This document shows, in pieces, positions 22,753 to 36,948 of a DNA stretch of 64,000 nt (the first letter of the stretch is position 1; every line of letters starts with the position of its first letter). The notes beneath the pieces are model-generated. The model saw only the letters and a list, made by a program, of their open reading frames with translations, had not been told where the DNA came from and did no database searches. This stretch comes from Atriophallophorus winterbourni (lineage: Eukaryota > Platyhelminthes > Trematoda > Plagiorchiida > Microphallidae): contig JACCGJ010023578.1 of assembly GCA_013407085.1 (NCBI GenBank), positions 124,001 to 188,000 of the forward strand, in the 5' to 3' direction. The position numbers and the translations under genes were made by a program.

Positions 22753-25700
22753 TCCTGTGTGCTTGGAAGACTCACACAAGGTGAATACCTTGTTAAATTT
22801 GATGTTGATTTCATCATGGTAAAGGAATCGGTGTGGTGATCTGTCTGGACCTGGCTGAGCAAATGGCCTCAGCACATATTGGATATAACGTTATTTCTAT
22901 GGTTCATTCTTATGATTATGTGAAGTTTATAGAATCGAGTAGAGAGTGTGAAGAAGATGGCCTCATATGTCCCATTACGTTCGCGCAAACAATAACCGAA
23001 TGCGCTCAACGATTCGATCGATGCCGCCCATGGATGTGGTGTGAAGCCATTAGCATAATGCTGCTTCATATCAACTATCACGATTGCTCACAATTACTTG
23101 GGTGGCTGGTGCATGCTCATAACTAGTTTGACTATAGTCTTCGATTGCTTCGAACACATTTATTGTTTGTGTGATTCCCAAAAGCAGTGAGCTCCATTTT
23201 GAGGTGTGAGCTACTTTCCCACGTGAGACATGAAACGGTCTTAAACGCGCGATGCATACGGTTGATTGCACGTATATGCGATAGATTATAACACCTCTGG
23301 TGTCCACTACATGTTTCCGTCTTTGTTATCCGCTAATTAATAAGACGTTTGTGCTGTTCACATGACAACTTGCTTGGTACAAATGTTCGAGTGTGATTCT
23401 GTTTCACTCACAAATGCGCAGCAATCGTGGTTGCCGAAACCTCGCTTGCTCAAAAGCCATCGATTGCGCCGTGTTCACCTTTAGACTGAACAAGTGTGAA
23501 TGTTGACGCTGGTCCCTGTCGCATGTATCCGTTCAGAGCAGCCGTTCACAAAGTGTAAGCGCGCTGGACATTTCGTTATTACTCTCGCTAACACTATCAG
23601 ACGGATTTATGACGTATCTGTGTTGCACATCGACAAGACTTAATCCTCATCTGAGCAGTTGGTCCCAACTACAGTATCTAGCCAATAGGTGCTAATTGCT
23701 CATTGAAAAGTGTGAAACGCAGCATGAGGATAGATAAATGTAGCAAGGTGTCACGAGCATGGTTACCGATTTGACCTCGTTAGGCAAGGCACAACGAGTG
23801 ATAATCGATTTAGGGTTTGACATGTGGTTGCGCACATCGAATTCCATGAGCATGGAGAAATCACACACGAAGGGTTCCCGCATATAACTTGACAAATGTT
23901 TTAATAAATGCATTACATTGCAAATGTTTAACCGATCGTGATGTTGCTAAGACACCTTCATCCCAACTACGCTAGATTCTGTTTTTACCACAAACTGCAT
24001 GTCATCATTGGAACAAATCAAAACTTCCTGCATAATTCTCGAAAGAATTTGCTAAACGCGTCAATCCGGATGAGCACAGTACTACATCCTCTAGTATGTT
24101 TTTGACGACCAGTGCTAGTCAAAGCATATGAGAGATTCGTAGCGCGGATGGCATAGACCCCGACTGCATCATGTCACAAAAGGCATTGCTGTGCATTGCT
24201 GCATTCCTTACCATTTGTGGCTATTTTAGCGCCCATCGTTGATTAGTTATATTCTTGGTGTGCTTTGCTACAACAGTTTATCCGTAATGTAAGTTTCCCT
24301 CAATATGTATCGGATGGGCATTATATCCACGGTTATTTCGACGTGACGTGTAGTGTTATTTGTGCACTTGTGATCTTATTGCTTGGACTCATATACCCCA
24401 TGAACTTTGTAGTCCATCAGTCATTAATCAGGTCATTTTGCTAACAACATATCGCTATTAAAATGGGAATGATATCAAATCACGGTTAAAATTGTTACCA
24501 TGAGTTACTGGTAATACGAAGAATCAAAACCTAACTGATTAACTTAATACTTCTTTCACCATGCATTTCAATGACATTCCACCAAAGAGCACCGCCTTCA
24601 ACAAAACCATTGTTTACATGTCTCGGTGACTATTTACATCCGCACTCAACTCACCCGTGTGGTAACCGAGCCGTTAGACTCTAACGCCGTGCTGCTCGTT
24701 TGTTCGTTTATTTACGTTACAATTGAGAAAAACACTCCACACATTTGACCTCATCAAGCGCTTCACAGTCGTTTACGCAGGTTCGGTCACTTGCATGCGC
24801 GCAGCGAGAACATCGTATGTCGAACTGAACCTATGATCGAGCGTCCGTTTTTGCTTTTCCGTTTTGATCATTCGCTCGATACGGCCATAGATATTTGTGT
24901 GCTTAGTTGGTGCTCTAGGCCCCAACGCGCGCATCACGTATCGAGCCAACAACTGCTACTCTACGTCACACGAGTCGTTTCCGGCCGTGATTGCATTACT
25001 GTCTCGTGCCCACCGGTACACACACATGTAACTTACAAACTATAAACGTGCGCGCGCATAACGCCTAAATGAGACTCTCGTGTTAAACATCCACGCACAA
25101 TCAATGAAATACACAACAAGACGTCCTCATGAACGTTCGACATGTCCTCATCCACCGAATAGATAAACAATCCAATGGTTGGCTCGTTCGCGATCATCGC
25201 GCTGGTTATAATACCAGCGACGCTAACTTCACAAATCTGAAGAGGTTCGGAACAGACTGACATGTTGGCGCCTCAGGTCAGATTATTGTTACAGCCTAAT
25301 ACGTTACATGCATATGGGAAACGAATTTGAATCAGATTTGATTACATTTGTGGTCGATGCTCAATCAATAGAGCTTTGAATCGGATAGGCTGCTCATGAC
25401 TCTCGTAGGTTGGTTGCCAAATTACAAATAACTGAGTCTCACATAAATCCTCGGTGACATCTGCCGATGGGGATTTGGAATTCACAGGAAATTTTATTTA
25501 ACAATGTTATACTTGTAAGCCCCTTATATGCAGGGTTCATACAAGTAACGCAGTTATTCTTTGCACGAAACTTATTTAACAGTGGCTTGCAAGTATAACT
25601 TTGTTTCATACTTTTCCACAGTCATATACATTTTAGGGTGTCTGCGTGTGGGAAATGTGAGCAACGGTATACTTTGAGGGGGGCGGTTTAGTTTTGAGAA

Positions 25701-28605
25701 ACTTTTTCAGCAATCGGAATAAATACGTCGTCTAAATATGTTAAGTTCATTCAGTCACGAGTACCTCGCAGCTAAATCAGTGAGGCTAATTAGATGCTTA
25801 ATTCTATACTTTCCCCAATATCTACGATTTTTGGATCGCACCAAATTAGTGTCAAAAATCTGGAGGTTGTATCAAATGATTTACCATTACTATGTCTACC
25901 GGTACCCCGATATTCGCCGATATGACCAAAGCAATACAGCTTAACATCGTTTATCGTCAAATGCATTTCTCTCCACATTCTTGTTCACCAATTATCCGGT
26001 CATGTGAGTACAAATGTCAGCGAGTAATGCTCATGCATTTGATAATTACACTGCTGAAATGCAACCGATGCTCAGTTCGATCGTTCGATAATGACTCCCG
26101 AACGGGCGAAATGAGCTTCCGGTTCTTTCGCGTGTATACGAGCGAACGACATTAGCTTGAATATGGCCGCGTTTGTTGTGTGCGGTGGAAGTTGAGTGGC
26201 AGATTTTGTTTTGCATCACTCAAACTACCAATTATTGCTCGATTAATGAAGCACAGTAATGCCATTAATGAACCAACTGACTGCGGTTTAGTGACTTGCT
26301 CAATAGATACTTGGTCGATGCTGTCACGCCAACGTTTCGAGTTCACGCGTAGTTCGTGTGCGTGCAACCGCGCGGATTATGGATTCGGCGTAAGTCGCAC
26401 GTGCACCGGAGACAAGACGAGTATGAGCACAGTTCGAATGCGGTTAGTTGATGTGCAGCGACAAAATCTCCTCGGCCACCATTGACCGTAATACAAGACC
26501 TGAACACACTTTGTTTGCCCGGAATGTTGAGCTGTGCGCATGCACGCACATGACTGCATTCGCACAATGTGCGTCAAACTGCTCCTGTCAACACGATTAT
26601 CTTTCACGTCGTGTGAGAGAGCGACTCAGTTCGGGGACAGTCGTTCACTGTTAGAGTAAATTGCTCCACGATATATGAGAATGCTCAAAGTTGAAGTAAA
26701 TTAGTGTTTACCGAATGTCATGTGTTGCCCAGGTTGTGGCCGTGTGTAAGTCAGATGGGTGATGTTATTATTGAAAGTTATTGAGAACGCGAAAAAACTT
26801 AAACACACTGGCGATATTTCAGTTGCTTCTACGAAGCAAATGTTAAAACACCATGAAACTGCTCTCTTGAAATCCCGGAGTGAAACTTCAGTGTTCATTA
26901 AAATCGTGCCCGAAAATGTCACTTCTTGTATCCCAGTCCTTTAATACTTGCTAGTCACCCGAATACTCCGTTGATCGTCTGCAACTTGACATTGCAATTG
27001 TGAGAAACAGACAACTTTCAGTAATTCTGTTTTACATGAGCTGCAGTCGAACTGCGACCTACTTCAGCGTACGGCACAAAAACAGTTTACCCGCCAGTGG
27101 TTCTAACGAGGATGTGTTTACGCATTTCCGACTCTATCCGAGCGCCCATCATGCGGGTAAAGTGAACTGGTTTCAACGACTCATAGAGAACAATCACGGC
27201 CAAACCGTAATTGATAAATTGTTAGCTCTAAGTTGTCATCCACTTCCGCTCAGCATTGTGGTGTAGAGAATATAGCCTTTTATTGAAAAACATGGTGTGC
27301 TGTTTGGTGAATGTGTGATTTTTCGTGTGCATTTCACGACCGAATTTCGAGATCCAGCATGGAAATATCTACTTGGTTATACGTGAAAAAACTTTGCCTT
27401 GTGTTTTAGCTACACCACTGCTCAGACAATATGTGTCTGTTTTGATAATATGTAGCAGTATTGGCAAAATCACATGTTGTGGCCATTTGCTCACGTGAAT
27501 GGGAGAGAGGCAGTTTCAGTCCATTCTGTGAGTCATGCAGGCGAGAAAGGATGTATCACTTAATGGTTGCATTCACACGGCCTTGGATAGAATCTCATCG
27601 TATGACCGTTCCTTTCACTAGATTATCCGAGTTTAACTTATTTCCTTAAGGCCATTTTGCAAACATTTGGCCACACCGATAATGGAGAGTTGAATTGAAC
27701 CTAACTAAAACACGTATTGCTCGCTTGACCAAATAAAAAATCAATTAACCTGATGGAACTTTTACTAAAGGTTTGGATCCACCATCAATGAGAGATTAGC
27801 TGGTTGTGAGCTTCTGCACTTGCTGTGTTGGTACATCTGTCTGTGAGCATAGCTGATTCACACACTTTCTAGCCAATCAGCGGGTGGTGCGCTTGTCACG
27901 TCGTTTCCAAGTCCAATTCAAGCGCGTCTGCTCAAACCACGTAGCCAATCAAACCTTGATTGGTAAAATTGAGTGAGAAATTTATTGTTTCTTGTCACAC
28001 GAATAGAGCCGTGAGTGTTCCCATATCGGTTAAGATTCATCGAGTGGAATTTACTTAGAAATGATCAGCTTTGTTGGCATAATTTGTTTGTGAGACTCAT
28101 GGAAACCACTATATTTGTGACTCAATCAATGCTAAATGATGTGTGGTTATCAATGACTATTTTCCGATTTTGTCGGTCAATATTGAATCAAACATACACA
28201 CTCTCAGCAGTAAGCGCATAAATGTAGAAGCAGATGACAACATAATGAATCACAAGTCCATTTATGATGGGATTCCTGATTGCGCAATAATAGTTGTCCT
28301 CAAATATATACTTGAATGCCACAGTTAATAAAATCGACACAGCCAAACTGTGGATCGACAAAGTGGATCCAAGGCAAGGGATGTGATTACATCAAAACTG
28401 GTCATTTCCACCCTTCGTTCTCATTTAACGTCACTTGATTATTATTTAAAAGGGCTTACTATGGTGATCAAACTATTTATATATCTATTTGGCAATTATT
28501 TATTTGCATTCAAGCGTTTTACTATTCAGTATTAGCATCGATTAAACTTACATTTGCTCTCAAAGATAATCAATTCACATATATTACTTCCTGTTTTTAA
28601 CGAAG
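22753..28605. other. Spacer of unit 2 (no convincing gene)
   Basis: Homologous to the unit 1 spacer throughout, with scattered substitutions and small indels. The block 26361-27675 matches unit 1 without a difference where I compared it. The palindrome pair is at 25189-25219. An insert of about 200 bases around 28300-28500, relative to unit 1, is shared with units 3 and 4. No zinc-finger exon equivalent to 2.9-4.2 kb was found here. Confidence 0.6.
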
Positions 28606-29601
28606 GGTCGGATATTTCCGCGTACAGTGAATCCGAATACGGCATCCTTAACAGCGTATGATGGTACCAGAGAGTTCGAAACGCTGAAACCAAAGTCTGA
28701 TGAAAGCGGTGTGGAAACGAGCTTGTCCGATTCAGACCAATCTGCTCTCGAAAGGCATTCAGTAGAACCAGGTGACGAATCGCTCACCGAACAACCGCAA
28801 TGCAAGAAACCATGTCTTGCTTCGGAACATGATACAATCACGGAAACCGGTTCAAAATTTACACGCAGTGGCATAGAAAATAAGTCACAGCAACCCGCAT
28901 CTTCCTTGTTATTATCAATCACTCCTGATGCGAGTTCATCCCATTCGAATTCTATCGGTACATTGAATCAGTTTATTCCTGTTACCGGAGTAGCTGGAAA
29001 CATATTGTATAACATCCCAAACTCATTTCTTGGCTCCATTCAACAGAATGGTTCCGCTGCTCATAACAGTCAGATGACATGCTCTACAAGCCAACTGACC
29101 GTTCCCATGTTCGATTCCCGATCCAATGTTCCTGCTCAAACGACTACTTGGCTTTTGGCCAATCCGATGAATCATCAAGGAACCTTGACGGCTGCCCCTA
29201 CAACCGCACTACAGCCTACATTACTTGTCCCAATTTCGGGCAACGTTTCTAATTTCTCCAAATCCACAGAATCCGAGGCTACGATGGACTGCTCTAATCC
29301 ATGCATCGTACGAATGTCTGATTTATTTGAGCTAATCAAAAACGTACCAAACATCTCCTCGGTAGTGGACCTGATACACAAAGCGAAGGTATCGTCGCTA
29401 AACAAAGAGGGGGATATAACCCAGCGCGAACCCCAGAAAACTCCTCCGGCCACAATGCCAACCCTCGCGACAAATGTCTCGGGAGCAACACAAGCCATTC
29501 TGAACCATCTGGTATTGGCTGCAATGGTGGGAACAGCCACCGGGGCCAAGGATCTACATATCCCCAATGGAATCGTCTCGGACCAGGCACTAGATATGTC
29601 G
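28606..29601 (+). CDS. Cassette 2 exon A
   Basis: 332 codons, phase 0 at both ends, acceptor TTTTTAACGAAG|GGT and donor ATGTCG|GTAAGT. The residues that distinguish it from cassette 1 are Glu37, His51, Thr61, Thr79, Arg87, Ser88, Asn136, Phe141 and Ser171. It differs from cassette 3 by only two residues near the 3' end, while from about codon 190 onward it matches cassette 1. A GTG at 28627 (codon 8) is not taken as a start, for lack of any reason to prefer it over splicing. Confidence 0.7.
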
Positions 29602-31259
29602 GTAAGTGTGAATATGAAATGTAAGGATTCAATATTAAACAGAGTGCTGATACTCGACCAAGTTTATTAACCTCACGGTTATCGCAAATCTCACATCGAG
29701 CTACAACTTAATTGCAACAATGATTTCTTTTCCATCTGTTCTAAAACTAAATATCGTTGCTGCTATTTTCGATAAAAATACTGTGCCATCTTCAGTACTC
29801 CCACTTATGTGCTGCGAACTAACATGCTGTATGGCATTTGAGAGTCCTCTGCATTTATTTGTCGGTGGGCGCACCAATACGCACGCACACACAACTATCC
29901 TGTAATTCCTCTTCAGCTGGCAATACGCATCCACGCGTAAATGTACGCATGCAATCAGGTGTGTCAGTTGGTGTGGTGCACCTCGGTTACCGGGTTCCAA
30001 CTTACTTGCATACCATGGAGTCGATCGATGGATTGGGGATTTGCCTACAACGTGCACCCGTTGTGCTCGTTTCGCTTGCCCAATCGTTCGGATGACCTGA
30101 ACACGAATCAGCGCTAGGCCAGCTGTCTGTGCTTGTTCTCGTTTTAGCACAGCGAGGTGTAAACTTGGGGAGAATATCCTGCTCTCTGTTAAGGTGAACA
30201 GCGCTTGCTTGTCAAGTGCGGAACAATCACGGTGTTAAGGTCATTTATTCGTTGATCATGAATATTTAATCAGCACCAGACAGAGACAATGAAAAATCGG
30301 GCGTAGGGTAAAACTAGAATTCACCGAAACATTTCAACTCAATTTATGCTTTAGAACATTAAAACCGATAAATGAAATTCGTAAGGATATCAAGCTATTT
30401 TCACATTCATTCACTGATGAAATAATGTGCGATTACTCTGGTTCTCAACTCGCTTTGGCGAAAACCACGATTCCCATTCTGGTGGTCGATTAGCTGACCC
30501 ATTGAGGATGTCTACGACCTTCCTCAGCTTAAATGTGATACTTTTCTAATGACAAATTGTTCATCCCACACACGGACATATTTGACCTACCAGCATCTTG
30601 TCGGTTAATAAATCAACCGTAGCCCGATTTTGAACCCCTTCTCTAATTATGAGACTGACCCAATTTGTCCGTGAAGCGAAACTGATGTTCAGCTTGAGAC
30701 AGTGTGATCGGTCGCCATTACCCTCATCTCGCTCAACTAGTGCACAGGTGGACAGTACTCTCGTTGTGAGCTACTAAGCAAGGCGAAGCACCCAACGTTC
30801 GGCTTTCCATATTATGGAAAGTGGTCAATTCGACGTGAATACATGTTTATTCCTGAGCAAATACTCAACTGACCGAGACGTGCACCGTAGCAACTATGCT
30901 TTCTGAGCATTTTGAGCGGATCGCTCGTGAGCTTTGATTTGTTTCCACTTGTTTGGAATCCGCAGCACTTGCCAATAATTAAAGGCGTGTCACGTGGGGG
31001 TATGCATTTGGTTAGAGCGAATGAATTAGCCGGTCAGAACGTGATCGCATCAGATGCATCGGGTTCCCACCGTATTCTGTAGATACGCCTTGTTCTGGTT
31101 ACATACAGTAAATAAGTGTCAGCAATTTCCTGAAATTTCACTGATTATTTTGGTGGGTATTATAAATTTCATGTTGTCATCCATTCAATAGTCAACAATA
31201 TGTATAATGAAACTGATAGATGATCAACAAATTTTAGTCAGCTATTCTTGCTTTCACAG
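29602..31259 (+). other. Cassette 2 intron A-B
   Basis: GTAAGT...TTTCACAG, 1658 bases. The first part (to about 30.2 kb) matches unit 1 exactly in the stretches compared. The CArG-like palindrome is at 30804-30820. No gene seen. Confidence 0.75.
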
Positions 31260-31974
31260 TTACGCTCGGCGTCCTCGGTGGAAACGAAAACACGCGATGC
31301 TGCCACCGCAAATCAAACGGATTCCATCAACGGTGTTCCACTTCAAGGTTCGCTGGATGCAGCCAATACAGCCTGCAAGGGCAGCGTGAAAGAATGCGCA
31401 TCCAGTTCGGTTCCACCTCATCTGGACTTCAACTGCTCAACTGTTCACACTCAGGCAAACACGTTTCCTTGTCCACAGCTTATCGAGTGCCTGTCAACCG
31501 CAAACGCAACGAGTGATGAATTCAACTGTCCTCGGGTACAACCAAACGACAAAATCATGGCTAACAATACGTGTGAGATCATTGGACACCAAATGGATAA
31601 TGAACATTCCAGTCCATCAAACACCATGTCACAGCTCTTAAATCTAGCTCAATTACAAGCCCTCATATCTGCGATGGGTAACGTGACTGGCGCGATAAAA
31701 CTCCCTTGTGCTGGAAACTCATCTTTCACACCCGCCTCATTGCCCGTTATGCATAATAATACCATGGTCTCAACAGCTCAGCTATTCCTCGCCCCAGGAG
31801 CTTCAAATAGTACAGTGCAGATGAACAATGGCCAGAATACTCTCATCCTACCGACGTCTGACAACAGTGCATCTGCTTCAACGTTTGAACAATCAGTCAC
31901 AACAACATCATCGGGCACTAGTGCGACAACACCAAACAACGGATTGGAAATGTTAGCAGCATCTTCTGTCGCGA
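31260..31974 (+). CDS. Cassette 2 exon B
   Basis: 238 codons plus one base. Copy-specific features: CKGSVKE in place of CKCSVKE, VPPHLDFNC, and loss of one Cys relative to the other copies. The hydrophobic block around QLQALISAMG is unchanged. Donor GCGA|GTGAGT. Most differences from copies 1 and 3 change amino acids, suggesting weak constraint on this region or divergence in function. Confidence 0.8.
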
Positions 31975-33093
31975 GTGAGTGAAACTTGTTATTCTTCCGT
32001 ACATATTACCAAAGTTGCTCAACTTAGTACAGATGATAGATTTTACAAGGATTCGCGATTCGTATACAAAAACATTCTGAATTCCGGTAAGCGTGATTGA
32101 GATTGCCAGAAAGTAATCATCCCTTCAAAGTGAGTTTGAGCCAATGGATCGTGTTGCTCACGTCCTCAGCGTTTATACGCCAAACCAATTGTAGTCGCGT
32201 CCGAGCGTCGGTTTTCTGAATATTAATCAATACGTTAACTCTTTGTCGATGTTGCCTACGTTTGTCATGTTCCTTGTTCGGTACAAGCATGCACTCGCTC
32301 TCCTTTGCGTAGGTCGAGCATTGGGTGTGTGAATCTGCGAATCACATCACGCAATCGAGCACTCAGATCTGTTTTGACAATCTCAGACAGGCGTTGCGGA
32401 GTGTCGAATATCGGATCGGTTTAAGGCCTCTCCGCCTTGCTGGGTCCACCACCCGTGGTTCATACAATAACAATGGGATGTCTGATCCACGCAACTGTCC
32501 GAGCTTCATTTGCATTTGTCTCATACATGGTGACGGAGTATACTCGATTAGTTGTTTGAAGGTTGATTCAGTCTTCATTGGACAACCAAATCGAACATAA
32601 TAAATGGGGTTACTCACGTGATCCTGTTTAACGGTTAATGCTCTCATTTTGACGTGCAGACGATGCTCGATTGGGAGGGTCGGATGCCAATGATATCAAA
32701 TAGTGGAACAGATTTATTAACGAGGGCTTGCAAATAGGTCACAAATAGTTGACGATGCCGGATGACCTCCGATGAGTAAATATGTGACAAAAACAATCAT
32801 ATTTGTTTTATGTACAACTGATACTAAAATGCATTCGGGTTTGTCAGTTTTGTGTCATCTACGCTAGACTTCAATTCTTACCACTTTTACTTAATTGATG
32901 CAACTAGAGTACTTGTAAAACCGCTTGAGATTCAGCAACGTTTTAACTATTAAACAAAAATTTGCTTTTATTGGACACGCAATAATTCAGAAAATAGGAA
33001 AATGGCGTTTATGCCAAGTAATCACCCTTTATAATATATACGACACAGCACCTGATTTGCAATGTTAATTTCATTTTGCAATTGCTTTTGCAG
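31975..33093 (+). other. Cassette 2 intron B-C
   Basis: 1119 bases, GTGAGT...GCTTTTGCAG, the same length as in cassette 1. Nothing specific recognised. Confidence 0.75.
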
Positions 33094-34091
33094 CCAATCA
33101 CACTATCCCAGGCTTCACACAAAGCCCAACAACGCTTGCCCAGGGAAACAGTTCTACTGCGATTCCAGCGTTTGTTAATCTGGTGGCCACATCCAATCGG
33201 CCGTTGACCACTCAGACCAGTTTTACACTGAATTCCACCACGGCAGCCCGTTTATTGACCAGCCTGGCAAGCTTCCCATCCAATATACAATCCGCCGCGT
33301 TGTTGCAAGGAGGCCCTTCCACTGGACAGCCATGTAATATGTTGAACCTGTTCGATGCATCATTGTTGAACAACACAACAGCAACCACCGTCAGCCAAAT
33401 CGCGCTCACGGCCAATATACGCCCGGTATCAAGTCTAAACGGCACGACAGCCAAATCACTTGGCGCCAACAGCTCATTGATTGGTTTCCTTGATCCGAGA
33501 ACCACAAGCATCCAGCTACGCATGGGCGATAATACTACCACAACATTACCAATCGGGAACTCGGCAACCTTGATCAACACTGCAGATTTGTCCCATTACC
33601 TGACCAGTGGTGCTGTGAATGGAACTGTCCCGAAGAGTGAGGCTCATGCTGTTCGTGACAACGAACCACTAATAATGACGGACGGGATGCTTTGTGAGGT
33701 CGATGGGGAAAACGCATCATCACTGGATAGCCGTCACGATGACGATTGGGACTGCGACGGTAATCTTCCTCTCAACTCGCAAGGGTTACGTGGATTGAAA
33801 CCGGAATTAGCAAGCACCGGATCCAGTCCCAACGTGCAAGCAAATATTTTACCATCAGCACCTCGGCGCACAACTGCATCCAGTCGAAGTTCCAATGCAG
33901 CAGGCAGTCGACGAAATGTGAACAACTCTGGTCTAGATTCACCACAGCCATCTAGACCACATCGTCAGAATTTCACACCAACCCAAAATCGCATACTGAC
34001 AGAGTGGTATCAAGTGCATCAAGCGAAGCCTTACCCGTCAACCGACGATACGAAAGAGCTCGCAAACGAATCTGGATTGAGCTATTCTCAG
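33094..34091 (+). CDS. Cassette 2 exon C: homeodomain helices 1-2
   Basis: Same structure as the cassette 1 exon. Within the 306 residues compared, the four replacements are Thr to Ala (NIQSA), Asn to Ser (LTSG), Ala to Thr (NGTVPK) and Cys to Arg (HAVRDNE). The homeodomain part is unchanged. Confidence 0.88.
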
Positions 34092-36948
34092 GTGAGTTCG
34101 TAATGGAACATCTCTATATTGTGTAACGCATGTATCTCACGCCATACACGAATCAATGATTTTGAAACATTTTCGGAAATCATGCACCTCCCAAAAGTGC
34201 AACGCGGGAAATTTAATTCTCGAATTAATGTGTACCTTTAGTTTAAGTCTGACAAAATTCCCACCTTTTACGCAGGAAGATATCTATTCAAGTGCATGGA
34301 AATGCACTGCTTTTACTTCAATCGAAACTCGTTTACCCGGAATCGTCGAACAACAGAGCCGACGCGACTCGGTTTACGCTATTTTTGTTTTCATAGATTC
34401 GTTTCAGCAGAAACCACAACATTCGCGGCATTGCCACTGCTCTGTAGTTACCACCTCAACTAGTTTATAACAACGCATCAGAATGGTGGTGGAACAAGCA
34501 GCTCTTCAAAACGCACTAGCTTACTTTCCGGGGGTGTTGAGTGAGGATGTTCAAATGTGCGGTACAACAGAACAGCTGCGTTAGACTAAACACGCAACCC
34601 ATGTAGTGCCAATGAGAGTGCACTCGTGCACACACTCAAGGCCGGTTCGTTGCCTCCCAACCCAATCTGGGACAAATTCGCACACGATGTTTGCGGATGG
34701 TACTCTTCAATTGTACGTGTGTGCACATGCAGTCACAAATTATGCCGGGGCTATCAGACGTCGGGCAAACGAGTGTCTGTCGTTGGGCTCAGATTTGTTT
34801 TGTCTGTCTTCTCATCCCATCTCTAAGGTAGCACAAACGGTCTCCAAGCTTCGAACACAAGAATGTCTGAGAGAAGAAACGGCAAGATGTCAGACCTGCA
34901 CACACAGACAGACCTAGCGTCTTACCGAAACACTTGCACACTTGTGTGTTCGAGGGATACGCGGTGCGTATGCACAGAGTGCATTTAGGGATGCAGCTGA
35001 GGAAGAGAGGGCGTATGTGTGTCAGCACGCCTCTGTTGCAATGATCGATCGGCTAAAGCGAATCCGTCCCACAATCTTCTGCTTTTGCTCTCCCGGACCG
35101 ATTAGATGTAATCGATTGTGGGTGCTGTGTGCGTGAGCCCGGTGATGCGCATTGGGAATGCAGTAAGCACGCCTTTGTGCTTTTTTCGTCTGGAAAATCC
35201 GCGTCATCGGTTTTGTGTGCGTAAACTAGAGGTAGTAAGGAGCAAATATGTCTGAGCGATGCCATGTAGCTTTGATCAGTAGATTTTGTGAACTGCTGAT
35301 TAAAATGTACATGTCTACAAATACATTGGACCTAAAATATTTTGGGGTTAAGATCCACGCTTACATCCCAACTGTCTTACGAGAATAATATCAAATTACC
35401 GTTTTTGTTGTAATAACGAAAATATAAAATAATATTTTATTTTACTTTCGATTTTACCTTGTAATTTAAACACCGCATTTGTACGCATTTCCTTCAATCT
35501 GAAATCTGATTCCCAATGTACAAAATGAGCTGAGTAATGATCTTTAGTCTCATGCGAAGCGTTACTCCACATGTTCTCCAACCGACTGCTTCCGTTAAAG
35601 AATCATTCAGATGAATATCCCACACTTCAAGCTAAATTTCTTTTGACTTGCAAGTCTTACCATTCTCGTAGCGAAGCAGGCTATGTCATATTGTTTCTCA
35701 CAACATGAACCAGTTTAATCGGACATTTGTCGGCTGACCATAATCATATTTTTAGGTGCGCGCGTGCTTAATTTACGAAACTTTTGTCAGCTTTATGTTA
35801 TCTGTCAGGACGGGAAAGAGTATGCCGTGGAATATAAACCATCATCTTCAAGCATCGTTCGGTTTCGTTCTAATGCACCTCCTCGAAATACATACTCATG
35901 ACAACGTTTATTTGCCCACGCATAACTACCGTTCGTTTTACGAATAATTGTAGGCTACTCTGCCGTTTACGACGTGCGCACAAGCACCTACATTGGGTGC
36001 CTCTCGTAGACACGGCGACATTGAATTATTGAACGAGGTGCACCACACGTCTGCGTGCCTTGTTGCTATGCTCTGGGCGTTTGATCACCGACACATGCGT
36101 GCCCAAACACACAGACACTCAGACGAGGATCGATCGATGCGATTCTGTATTTATCCCGTGCGATTCCACCAGACTGCTATACACTATACCTGAAAGCGCT
36201 CACGTGAACATCACATCCTACATGGGAAACGGTCAGTTGATTTAGTAAGACAGAGAACGTTTTGCTTGATAGTGTGGTATGATTAGCCCCTTCACGTCTA
36301 GATAAACACGCACTCTCTCACTTTCTCTGTCTCGAGAGAGACTGGGTGCGTAAATGTCAGAGCTATTTGGAGAAAACGGCGGTCGTGCGAGTGTGAACAC
36401 ACGCATGCACAACACCGATCGATAAATCTCCCTTAGGATCTGTCTGCCATTATCGGACGCATCGGTTCGCGCACATTAGCACAAAACTCACAAAAATGTT
36501 TTAAACTCAAAACGACAGCGCCGAGCGCTGATCGAAATAGGGGGACACATTTTACCAAGAAGGATGCATGAACAGAATGCGTATAATAAGAAATTATAAC
36601 GAGATGAAACTGAACGTCTGCCAATAACATGCAAAATTTCATCGGTTTCCTTTAGATCCAGCGAAACCATAACACGTCTCAAATCAAAGTTCAGTAATAT
36701 TTTTCGACCAATCATATTTTTGCAACAAATTTACCTTGTGACAACCGCCAAAATCACTCTCAATGTTTTTCAACCAATCGTGGAGCAATGAATTCAAATG
36801 CTATTCTGTAGGACTGAAAGTTTGGTGGGTAAAAGAAGACTACCTACCACCGAGGTAATACAAGGGCTGATATCAAAAGTTGCTCTCTAATCACTGCACA
36901 TACATGTTCACATTCTGGGACTTTCATCTATCGTTTTCCTTTCAACAG
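34092..36948 (+). other. Cassette 2 intron C-D
   Basis: 2857 bases interrupting the homeodomain between residues 44 and 45. The TAAT pair is at 35099-35114. About 36.0-36.8 kb is near-identical to unit 3 (51.8-52.5 kb) but clearly different from unit 1. Confidence 0.75.

Noticed and set aside
28627..28629. GTG as a start codon for cassette 2 (and similar GTG/TTG starts in the other copies)
   Set aside because: Animal nuclear genes rarely start at GTG. The frame is open back to a splice acceptor, and the matching codon is not a usable start in cassette 1 (GTA).
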